The notes beneath the pieces were generated by a model. The model had not been told where the DNA came from. It saw nothing but the letters and a program-made list of their open reading frames with translations, and ran no database searches. Of a DNA stretch of 64,000 nucleotides, positions 17,731-25,677 are shown in pieces. Positions within the stretch are counted from its first letter, which is position 1. Every line of letters starts with the position of its first letter. The position numbers and the translations under genes were made by a program. This stretch comes from UBA1563 sp037440065. GTDB lineage: Bacteria; Bacteroidota; Ignavibacteria; Ignavibacteriales; Ignavibacteriaceae. The stretch spans positions 372,001 through 436,000 of the forward strand of contig JBBIUV010000015.1 in assembly GCA_037440065.1 (NCBI GenBank). The letters are read 5' to 3'.

Positions 17731-20394
17731 ATGAAAAAGCTTACTTATTTAATTCTTCTGTTGGTGATGGTTATGCCCCATCTATCGTTACCTTCCGGAA
17801 ACACCCCGACAAAAAAACTTGTCGCAGTACGACTAACTGAAAAAATATCAATTGACGGTGTCTTATCAGAAGATATTTGGAAGCGTCAGGGATTTACTGA
17901 ACTACTTCAGCAGGAACCTAATCAAGGAGAAAAACCATCGCAACAGTCGGAAGTGTGGGTAGCATATGATGATGATGCTATTTATTTTGCAGCAAAATAC
18001 TATGATGCAAATCCCGATTCAATTTTAGCGCGTCTCGTACGCCGTGATTTTGTTTGGGGTGATCCCTCCGATGGTACCGTACTTTATATTGATTCATACG
18101 GTGATAAACGGAGCGGATATTTTTTCTATGTTAACGCCGCGGGTACGCTTGCCGATGGATTATTGGAGAATGATAATAAACAAACCGATCTTTCATGGGA
18201 TGCTGTATGGGAAGGTGTACCTCATATCGATAAAGACGGATGGTCGGTTGAAATGAGAATTCCTTATTCACAGCTTCGGTTTAAACCGGGAGAAACTCAG
18301 GTATGGGGAATTAATGTTGAACGTTTTATTAGCCGCACAGCGGAAACGGATATGATTGCATATACACCGCGTAACGAAAATGGATTTGCCTCCCGGTTCC
18401 CTGAGCTGGTGGGAATTGAGGGAATCACTCCTCCCACACGTCTCGAAATATTACCGTACGTTACCGGCAAAGCTGAGTATGTGGGAAATGATCCTAACGA
18501 CCCGTTTAATCCGGGGCATAGATATCTTCCCGGTTTTGGTTTAGATGTAAGAGCAGGATTGGGAAGCAGCCTTACACTTAATGGAACTATTAATCCCGAT
18601 TTCGGTCAAGTAGAAGTTGATCCTGCAGTAGTAAACTTAACAGATGTTGAAACAGCATTCCAGGAGAAACGGCCATTCTTTACGGAAGGTGTAAATATTT
18701 TCCGTTTTGGAAATGGCGGCACAAATAATAATTGGAACTTCAATTGGCCTGGCGCAAATATTTTTTATAGCAGACGAATCGGTCGCGCTCCGCAAGGTGG
18801 TTTACCGGCTAACGATTATGCAGATGTTCCGAATGGAACACATATCCTTGGAGCTGCAAAAATCTCCGGTAGAATTTTAAATGATTGGCAAATTGGAACC
18901 ATACAATCATTAACTCGCCGTGAATTTGCCGATATTGATTTGAGTGGTCAGCGCTCCAGTGCTGAAATAGAACCACTCTCATATTACGGAGTATTTAGGA
19001 TCAGGAAAGATTTCAACGAAGGGCAACAAGGATTTGGAGTGCTTTCTACAGTAACTAACCGCTTCTTTAAAGATGCTAATTTAAAAAATAATTTAAACAA
19101 GGATGCTCTTGTAGGCGGAGTTGATGGCTGGACTTTCTTAGATAATGAGAGAACCTACGTACTTACCGGTTGGTCTGCAGTATCACGGGTGAGTGGAGAA
19201 AACAATAAAATGATCGCTTTGCAAAAAGGAGCGGGACATTATTTTCAGCGCCCCGATGCAAAACATTTAGGTATTGATAGTTCGGCAACCTCTTTAACCG
19301 GTTACGCCGGTAGATTGATGTTAAATAAAAATCGGGGACAGTTTACGATAAATGCTGCTGTAGGTTGGTTAAGTCCCGGATTTGAAGTGAACGATTTAGG
19401 CTATGGTTCATATAGCGATTTGATCAACACCCATTTTGCTGCGAGCTATAGATTTACTCAACCTACAAAGTTTTATCAAAATGCGGGAATTAATGCTGCC
19501 ACCTATGGAAATTTTGATTTTGGCGGAAATAAAACCGGGCAAGGATATTTTCTAGGTAGTTATATAACATTCTTAGATCTTTCGGGAGGAAACATTTCTT
19601 TTAACTATAATCCCGAATCTTTTAATGCCCGCCGCACACGTGGAGGACCATTAACACTAAACCCGGTTAGCCGATCATATAATCTCTTTTTCTATACAGA
19701 TAATAGAGTGCAATGGGTCTTTAATTTAGGAGGAAATCTTAATAGCGGAGAAAACTTAAATAGTAAAGAAGTATTCGCAAATGTTGAAGTTAAAGTTTCT
19801 CCGACTCTAACAATTCAATTTGGTCCTGATATTTCAAAAGAAACTTATCATGCTCAATGGATTGGTGCATATACTGACGCAACCGCACAAGAAACTTTTG
19901 GAAGAAGATATCTTTTTGCGCAACTGGAGCAAACAACTTTTGCTGCCGATATTCGTGCAGACTGGATTATAAGTCCAACCTTAAGTTTACAGGTATATAT
20001 GCAGCCTCTTATCGTTTCAGGTAAATACAATCAATTCAAAACATTGCAAAAATCAAAAACCTATGATTTCTTAACCTATGGTGAAAACGGTTCGACATTA
20101 GTGGTGAACACATCACCCACGGGAGATGTTGAGTCTTATACGCTTGATCCCGATGGAGCTGGTTCAGCAAGTGGTAGAACAATTGGGAACCCGGATTTTA
20201 ATTATTTATCACTTCGCGGCAGTGCAGTATTACGCTGGGAATATTTAGCCGGTTCAACTCTCTATTTTGTTTGGACACAAAACCGACAAGATGTAGAACC
20301 TACCGGAGAATTCAATTTCAAACATTCAATGAACAGTCTAATTGATTTGAGATCGGATAATATTTTCTTAATTAAATTATCGTACTGGATATAA
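17731..20394 (+). CDS. DUF5916 outer-membrane protein with CBM9-like N-terminal domain
   Basis: 887 residues from the ATG at 17731. The signal peptide is about 1-22 (MKKLTYLILLLVMVMPHL). A carbohydrate-binding family 9-like domain follows at about 30-205 (ISIDGVLSEDIWKRQGFTE ... WSVEMRIPYSQLRF). The DUF5916 portion has the conserved INPDFGQVEVDPAVVNL and EKRPFFTEGVNIF stretch. The rest alternates polar and hydrophobic residues and ends in aromatic LIKLSYWI, as expected of an outer-membrane beta-barrel. The family is abundant in Bacteroidota-type genomes. Its ligand is unknown; the CBM9-like fold suggests a glycan or related surface substrate. A strong terminator follows. Confidence 0.85.
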   Translation: MKKLTYLILLLVMVMPHLSLPSGNTPTKKLVAVRLTEKISIDGVLSEDIWKRQGFTELLQQEPNQGEKPSQQSEVWVAYDDDAIYFAAKYYDANPDSILARLVRRDFVWGDPSDGTVLYIDSYGDKRSGYFFYVNAAGTLADGLLENDNKQTDLSWDAVWEGVPHIDKDGWSVEMRIPYSQLRFKPGETQVWGINVERFISRTAETDMIAYTPRNENGFASRFPELVGIEGITPPTRLEILPYVTGKAEYVGNDPNDPFNPGHRYLPGFGLDVRAGLGSSLTLNGTINPDFGQVEVDPAVVNLTDVETAFQEKRPFFTEGVNIFRFGNGGTNNNWNFNWPGANIFYSRRIGRAPQGGLPANDYADVPNGTHILGAAKISGRILNDWQIGTIQSLTRREFADIDLSGQRSSAEIEPLSYYGVFRIRKDFNEGQQGFGVLSTVTNRFFKDANLKNNLNKDALVGGVDGWTFLDNERTYVLTGWSAVSRVSGENNKMIALQKGAGHYFQRPDAKHLGIDSSATSLTGYAGRLMLNKNRGQFTINAAVGWLSPGFEVNDLGYGSYSDLINTHFAASYRFTQPTKFYQNAGINAATYGNFDFGGNKTGQGYFLGSYITFLDLSGGNISFNYNPESFNARRTRGGPLTLNPVSRSYNLFFYTDNRVQWVFNLGGNLNSGENLNSKEVFANVEVKVSPTLTIQFGPDISKETYHAQWIGAYTDATAQETFGRRYLFAQLEQTTFAADIRADWIISPTLSLQVYMQPLIVSGKYNQFKTLQKSKTYDFLTYGENGSTLVVNTSPTGDVESYTLDPDGAGSASGRTIGNPDFNYLSLRGSAVLRWEYLAGSTLYFVWTQNRQDVEPTGEFNFKHSMNSLIDLRSDNIFLIKLSYWI

Positions 20395-20463
20395 ACTTTA
20401 TTTCATAGGAGAAGTTGTTGCTTTATATTGTCGATAAAGTACAACATAGATAAACATTTTTTT

Positions 20464-20500
20464 AAGGGGAAAAACAAATTTATAATTTGTTTTTCCCTTT
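20464..20500 (+). terminator. Rho-independent terminator after DUF5916 gene
   Basis: Arms AAGGGGAAAAACAAATT (20464-20480) and AATTTGTTTTTCCCTTT (20484-20500) pair along 17 positions with one G-U wobble around a TAT loop. The stem is followed by further T. It lies 69 bases after the stop at 20394. Confidence 0.8.
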
Positions 20501-20591
20501 TTACATATAAGAAAATCCAATTTGGATAAAAGTATCCGACCCATTAAATTGATTTCATATTTATAAAGATATCTATAATTGATTTGGATAT

Positions 20592-21938
20592 ATGATGAAC
20601 AAGTTTACTTACGTTATTAAACGAAGCGGATCAATTGTTCCTTTTAATCCGGAACGGATTGCAAATGTAATTTACAGAGCTGCGGTTTCTGTTGGCGGAC
20701 GCGATAAAGAGAAAGCTGCCGAGCTGGCAAAACATGTTATCGCTTATATGGAAGAGCATTTTGAAGAGGGATACAAGCCGCACGTTGAAGAAATACAGGA
20801 CATTGTTGAAAAAGTTCTGATTGAAAACGGTCACGCTAAAGTTGCAAAAGAGTTTATCCTTTACCGTCAACAATCTTCGCAAAGAAGACAATTTGACTCA
20901 CGCCATTTTTCCAAACCGCTTGAAAATATTCCGTGGAGCAAAGTTTGGCACTCGCTTGATTGGGCGGTTTCACATAATCTTCATTCAATCAGTTTAATGA
21001 ATGAACGAATAAGAAAAGGAGATTTTCCGCAGATCGTGCACGAGTCGGAATCCGCTTACGAAACACAACTCGATACTGCCGCCGAATTGATAAAAGAAAG
21101 AAGCAGTGAATTGAAAATGGTAATGGTCAGCGGTCCTTCTTCATCCGGTAAAACAACCACAACCTATAAACTTGAACAGCGATTGAAAAAGGAGGGAATG
21201 CGATTCGTTCCTCTTATTGTTGATAACTATTTTTTTGATCTTGAACTTCACCCAAAGGATGAATTTGGTGATTATGATTTTGAGACTCCGCAATCGCTTG
21301 ATCTTGATCTGATTAACAAACATCTTAAACAACTTGCCGATGGTGAGGAAGTAAAAATTCCTTACTATGATTTTAAAGAAGGAAAAGGTTACCCCGACCG
21401 CACTCCGGTACAACTTCACGAAAATGAAGTTCTTTTAATTGATAGTTTGTATGGATTGTATCCCGATTTCAGCAAAGAAATTCCAGGTTCTCAAAAATTT
21501 AAACTCTATCTGGAACCGCTGCTTCAAATGAAAAACAATGAAGGAAATTATTTGCGATGGACAGATTTACGGTTGATCCGCCGGATGCTTCGCGATTCGG
21601 TTCACCGTGCCTACAAACCTGAGCAAACTCTACTGCATTGGCATTATGTTCGTTCTGCTGAAAAGAGAAATATTATTCCGTATGCAAGCACTGCAGATTA
21701 TATCGTAAATACTTCAATGGCATATGAAGTTCCTTTGTACCGCCCAAAACTTTTAACAGAATTTGCTGAATGGGAAAAGAAATACGCGGGTGATCCTTTG
21801 AGAGAAGATGCCTACGTAAGAGCAGTTCGTGTAAAGAAAATGTTGGAAGAAGTTGAGCCAATAGAAGATGATTCACCAGTTCCGGGAGATTCGGTTTTGC
21901 GTGAATTTATTGGCGGCAGTAGCACAAACGTTCATTGA
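20592..21938 (+). CDS. ATP-cone domain fused to uridine kinase-like P-loop protein
   Basis: 448 residues; an alternative ATG lies one codon later. Residues ~4-93 form an ATP-cone (FTYVIKRSGSIVPFNPERI; EFILYRQQ), the nucleotide-sensing fold of NrdR and ribonucleotide reductase. After a linker, a P-loop GPSSSGKT is at 181-188. The following sequence (VDNYFFDLELHPKDEFGDYDF, KIPYYDFKEG) resembles uridine kinase/phosphoribulokinase proteins, in which DxYY and the PxYD loop bind substrate. It probably phosphorylates a nucleoside or sugar, with the ATP-cone as allosteric sensor. Substrate unknown. Related kinases in these phyla more often carry a TGS domain instead. Confidence 0.8.
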   Translation: MMNKFTYVIKRSGSIVPFNPERIANVIYRAAVSVGGRDKEKAAELAKHVIAYMEEHFEEGYKPHVEEIQDIVEKVLIENGHAKVAKEFILYRQQSSQRRQFDSRHFSKPLENIPWSKVWHSLDWAVSHNLHSISLMNERIRKGDFPQIVHESESAYETQLDTAAELIKERSSELKMVMVSGPSSSGKTTTTYKLEQRLKKEGMRFVPLIVDNYFFDLELHPKDEFGDYDFETPQSLDLDLINKHLKQLADGEEVKIPYYDFKEGKGYPDRTPVQLHENEVLLIDSLYGLYPDFSKEIPGSQKFKLYLEPLLQMKNNEGNYLRWTDLRLIRRMLRDSVHRAYKPEQTLLHWHYVRSAEKRNIIPYASTADYIVNTSMAYEVPLYRPKLLTEFAEWEKKYAGDPLREDAYVRAVRVKKMLEEVEPIEDDSPVPGDSVLREFIGGSSTNVH

Positions 21939-21945
21939 GTTTGTG

Positions 21946-21965
21946 GGAACGCTTGCGAGCGTTCC
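21946..21965. terminator. Hairpin after ATP-cone kinase gene
   Basis: GGAACGCT (21946-21953) and AGCGTTCC (21958-21965) pair perfectly around TGCG and are followed by TTT. It lies 8 bases after the stop at 21938. It is the first of two adjacent hairpins in a convergent gap. Confidence 0.6.
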
Positions 21966-21979
21966 TTTACGTTTTAGGG

Positions 21980-22001
21980 CGGAACGGTCTCGACCGTTCC
22001 G
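21980..22001. repeat. Second hairpin in the same convergent gap
   Basis: CGGAACGGT (21980-21988) and ACCGTTCCG (21993-22001) pair perfectly around CTCG. It shares the GGAACG core with the hairpin at 21946, so both look like members of one repeat family rather than simple terminators. Confidence 0.6.
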
Positions 22002-22034
22002 TATAATCCTACTTGTCCGTCTCCGGCGGAATTC

Positions 22035-22553
22035 CTAATTATTGAAGTCATCATACCAGAATGGCTTTGTCTTTAACTCATCAAAATGAAGAATTGATTT
22101 AAACAAAGAAATTTCAACTGCGGTGAGATGTGGAAGAATTGTTGTAGGAAGACCGGTGATTCTTTTTGAAGATAAAATTTTTGTAAGCATTTCTTCGGTA
22201 AGAAAATTTATCCGCCTGAATTCATTAAAGACAAAAATAAGATCGAAGATGTTTGTTCTACCGGATTCAAATTCCATTACTATTTTTTCTGCAAACGGTT
22301 GAAGATATTCAACCGGAACCGCATCAATCGAATAAAAAAGTTCTGCAACTTTTCTTCTCCCGTCTTTTTGCTGCTTCGAAATGAAGAAAAGAAAAAACTC
22401 ACCCCGTTTCATATCATTTAACTTTTCACGGAACTCTTCTTTTTTAATTTGAGAAAAATGGAAAAAAATATCGGAAGGGTAGTGGAGACTTTTTAAAAAT
22501 CCGTATCCCTTTTCATCTATCTTTTTTACACGGCAGAAATCGAGAGGTTCCAT
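22035..22553 (-). CDS. Cold-shock-like N-terminal domain protein with unknown C-terminal half
   Basis: 172 residues. Residues ~5-70 resemble a cold-shock domain: KGYGFLKS stands in place of RNP1 (usually KGFGFI) and DIFFHFSQI in place of RNP2. The remainder (VEYLQPFAEKIVMEFESGRT ... HFDELKTKPFWYDD) is helical and I do not recognise it. A role in binding single-stranded RNA or DNA is inferred from the first half only. It converges with the ATP-cone kinase gene, and starts upstream of the CotH gene stop by 46 bases on the same strand. Confidence 0.7.
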   Translation of the reverse strand: MEPLDFCRVKKIDEKGYGFLKSLHYPSDIFFHFSQIKKEEFREKLNDMKRGEFFLFFISKQQKDGRRKVAELFYSIDAVPVEYLQPFAEKIVMEFESGRTNIFDLIFVFNEFRRINFLTEEMLTKILSSKRITGLPTTILPHLTAVEISLFKSILHFDELKTKPFWYDDFNN

Positions 22554-22599
22554 TAACTATATCTTTGTTGTTTTGTTGTAAATGTAGATTGATTTGAAA

Positions 22600-25500
22600 T
22601 TATCTAAGAAGAATCATTTTCTTTGTTTGAACAAACTGCCCGGCACGCAGTTGATAAAAGTATACGCCGCTTGGGAGATTGTTGGTGGTTAGTTGATTGT
22701 TGTTTGTTGTAGTAAAATTGATAGAATAATTCCCGGCAGGTTGTTCCTTGTTAATCAAGATTGCCACTTCATTGCCAAGTACATCATAGATTTTTAATGT
22801 TACAAGGCTGCCCACTTCTAACTGCCAACTGATTACTGTTTCTGAATTAAACGGATTTGGATAATTCTGATAAAGTATAAACTCATTTGGTTGAAATTCC
22901 GATTCATTCACAACTTTTGTGTAAACATCGTTTAGCTTTCCGGGTGTTCCATACATAGATGAAGCTCGCCAACTTTGCGGAAGTGCATTATCAAGTTGGG
23001 GATTTCTTAGTGCAAGCGTTCGTCCGGTTCCATTTGCTAAAGAATCCCAATCGCCGGATGATGAAAAAGCAACTTCATCGATAAGATTACCGGTGGCATC
23101 CATCAATTTAATGGTATCTCCCGAACTGCTCAATCCAAATTGAAAGTCTCCCAAGACATTTGTTTCGTTCGGATAAAATGATTTCAACTTAGTTGTATCT
23201 CTGCAGAGAAGAAGATAACCGCGTTCATTCAAATAAACATTTTCGGGGAAAAGAAATACGTTCATCTTACTGTCTTGAAATTGCCAACCGGAAAGTGAAA
23301 TTGGTGATGTGCAGGGATTGTAAAGTTCAACCCAGTCTTCCGTATCAAGTGATGGAGATGATTTATAGTTGATTTCATTAATCACAACGCTAGTTATGTT
23401 TAATTCCACCGTTTCAAAAACAGCTTTTAAATAGGAATTATTCTCAGGAAAGATTCTTATTTCCGGTGAGGTGGTATCCGAAACACCTTCCCATTTTACA
23501 AAACGATAACCCGGCATTGCAAATGCCTTAACTTTTAGAGGAATGTTTTTAAAAAATACATTTTGCGAATCGTTGTTCTTCACTTCAACTTCGTGTGTAA
23601 AAATTTTTCCCCATTCAGGATTATTTCTACTAATTTTAATTGAGCAAGTTCCGGTTAATCCAAATTTAGTGGAAATAAATTTCCTCATGGTGTCGGGACG
23701 GTTTAATGCAAAGTCTCTCATCACTTGAACATTAACAAACCAATCTTTTCCCATTGTGATGGCTTTTACCCATCGTTGTTTGTGTCTTGGAATTTCGGAT
23801 GCGATCACTCCGCTCAAACTATCAATAACAGAAATTACGTGAACCGGTTCGTACGTTGTGTTCATGTGAACGGCGAAACGTTGAATAAATTCGTTTCTGA
23901 ATTCGGTGTTCTCTAAAAGTTTTCGCAGCATCAGAGTTGCCCATGGTGGATTAGGCCAGCTTGGACCATCGATTGCCGTGGCAAGAGCAAGTGTGTTTGA
24001 AAAATATTGACCGTTAGCATTTCCGCCAAATGTAAAATCGAGGTCGTAGATCATCCATCGCCATTTACCTTTTGGGGATCTTTCTCGCCACAATTTCATA
24101 TTAGAGCCGGGCCAATCACCGTTCGCGGAAAATATTTCAGCAATCTGGTAATCAATATATTCGTCAATATCAACAATGGATTTCACATGTTCATAATTTT
24201 GGGTTGCCGCGATATTATAATTTGTAAAAAAAGTCATCATCTCATTGTAAGCGTTGATATCGCCGTAGTTAGCGCTTCCAGCTTTACTAATTTGAATAAG
24301 ATCAACTGAATCTTTGTTTACACCAAAATGAGCTGCAAGGTAATTGTCGTCTAACTTTTCCCGAACGTTATGAATTCCCCAGTATTGTCCGTTGATAAAA
24401 AGAATTGAGGGGCGGTAGGCTTGATGATCAACTTTCATTCCTTGTTCAATTAATGATTGCGCAATTTCTTCGCGACACATTGTCCGCCACCAATCTTGTG
24501 CACCGCTGCGGAGTACAATGTTTTCAAATTTGTTTATCAAAAGATTCGGGAACATTCGGTAATTAAGAGTTCCCATTCCGTATTCAGGACGAAAATAAAA
24601 CGCAAGTGATTTCATAGGATAGATGCGGCTGCATCCCCCGTAAATTTTTACACCGGCAGAAGTTTTAAACGCAAGCGATCTATCTTTTTCGAAAAATTCT
24701 AATTCAATCGGACGTTCCCAATCCTGATTCCAATTTTTAGGTCCATCGCTGCATAAAGCTGTAATTCCATTTGTGCCCGCAACATAAATTCCGATTGAGT
24801 CGCTAAAAAAATTTACGGGATCAGTGACAATCGAAAAAACAGGAAGTTCAGTTTGTTCATTAATAAAATAAGAATAGGTTAAAATGTTACTTGGCAGAAA
24901 TCCATCTTTAAATGATCTTATCCGCAGTACGCAAGTTGAATCAATTTGAATTGAACCGGTAAAGATTGAACTTGTTTTTGTCGGAACAGTTCCATCAGTT
25001 GTGTAATAAATAACTGAATTAAATTCTGATTGAGTGATCGAAAGAGTAATTGGAGTGTTATAAAAACCACTTTGATGTGAAACGATAGGGTCTTCAAGTT
25101 TATTAAAGATTGAAGAAGAAAGATTTTGAGAACCGGGAGAAGAAGGAGAGAATTTGAACCATTCGTTGGTTGCATTAGGATATCGGCCGAAAGAAATATC
25201 GGTTTGCTGATAGGAAAAAGTAATTGAATCAACAACTACTCCAAGCGGATTAAACAAACAAACTTGCTGCCCCGAGGCGCTCAATTTAAAATTTGTATGC
25301 GTGCCCGAATTTTTTCCATCGCACCATATAACTAAATAACCTTGCGGAGGAACAATAACATCGGTTTGAAAAATGAATTTTTGTGGTTGGGAAAAATCAT
25401 CAGTCACACTGTAATTTTTAAGATTAACCGGAAAGAGATTAATATTATAAACTTCAAACCAATCGGAATATGCATGATAATCGGGATCAGCAATTGCCGC

Positions 25501-25617
25501 GGAGTTAGAAGCCATGATCTCATTTATAAAGAGTGATTGAGGTAAACTTTTCTCTTGAACAAAAAAGCAAACAAGAAAAGAGATGTAGAGGAAGCAAGTT
25601 GGATTAAGTTTTTTCAT
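22600..25617 (-). CDS. Secreted CotH-family protein with two lamin-tail domains and T9SS signal
   Basis: 1,005 residues. Signal peptide 1-27 (FLYISFLVCFFVQ). First lamin-tail domain about 29-168 (LFINEIMASNS; DWFEVYN). A chitobiase-like beta module follows at 175-250 (VIYYTTDGTVPT). The CotH kinase-like domain covers about 255-600, with NGDWPGSNMKLW and YDLDFTFGG containing the acidic metal-binding residues of the family. A second lamin-tail domain is at 739-895 (VVINEINYKSS; EDWVELYN). The Por sorting domain is at 915-1005. CotH proteins of spore formers phosphorylate coat proteins; the role of exported bacterial relatives is unknown, and a cell-surface or substrate-binding function is possible. 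A repeat-like insertion lies in the sorting domain (see findings). Confidence 0.88.
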   Translation of the reverse strand: MKKLNPTCFLYISFLVCFFVQEKSLPQSLFINEIMASNSAAIADPDYHAYSDWFEVYNINLFPVNLKNYSVTDDFSQPQKFIFQTDVIVPPQGYLVIWCDGKNSGTHTNFKLSASGQQVCLFNPLGVVVDSITFSYQQTDISFGRYPNATNEWFKFSPSSPGSQNLSSSIFNKLEDPIVSHQSGFYNTPITLSITQSEFNSVIYYTTDGTVPTKTSSIFTGSIQIDSTCVLRIRSFKDGFLPSNILTYSYFINEQTELPVFSIVTDPVNFFSDSIGIYVAGTNGITALCSDGPKNWNQDWERPIELEFFEKDRSLAFKTSAGVKIYGGCSRIYPMKSLAFYFRPEYGMGTLNYRMFPNLLINKFENIVLRSGAQDWWRTMCREEIAQSLIEQGMKVDHQAYRPSILFINGQYWGIHNVREKLDDNYLAAHFGVNKDSVDLIQISKAGSANYGDINAYNEMMTFFTNYNIAATQNYEHVKSIVDIDEYIDYQIAEIFSANGDWPGSNMKLWRERSPKGKWRWMIYDLDFTFGGNANGQYFSNTLALATAIDGPSWPNPPWATLMLRKLLENTEFRNEFIQRFAVHMNTTYEPVHVISVIDSLSGVIASEIPRHKQRWVKAITMGKDWFVNVQVMRDFALNRPDTMRKFISTKFGLTGTCSIKISRNNPEWGKIFTHEVEVKNNDSQNVFFKNIPLKVKAFAMPGYRFVKWEGVSDTTSPEIRIFPENNSYLKAVFETVELNITSVVINEINYKSSPSLDTEDWVELYNPCTSPISLSGWQFQDSKMNVFLFPENVYLNERGYLLLCRDTTKLKSFYPNETNVLGDFQFGLSSSGDTIKLMDATGNLIDEVAFSSSGDWDSLANGTGRTLALRNPQLDNALPQSWRASSMYGTPGKLNDVYTKVVNESEFQPNEFILYQNYPNPFNSETVISWQLEVGSLVTLKIYDVLGNEVAILINKEQPAGNYSINFTTTNNNQLTTNNLPSGVYFYQLRAGQFVQTKKMILLR

Positions 25618-25677
25618 AATAACATAAATTCCTAATCCAACTTACAAAGAATAAAACCAAAATGTTGTGTCGAAATA

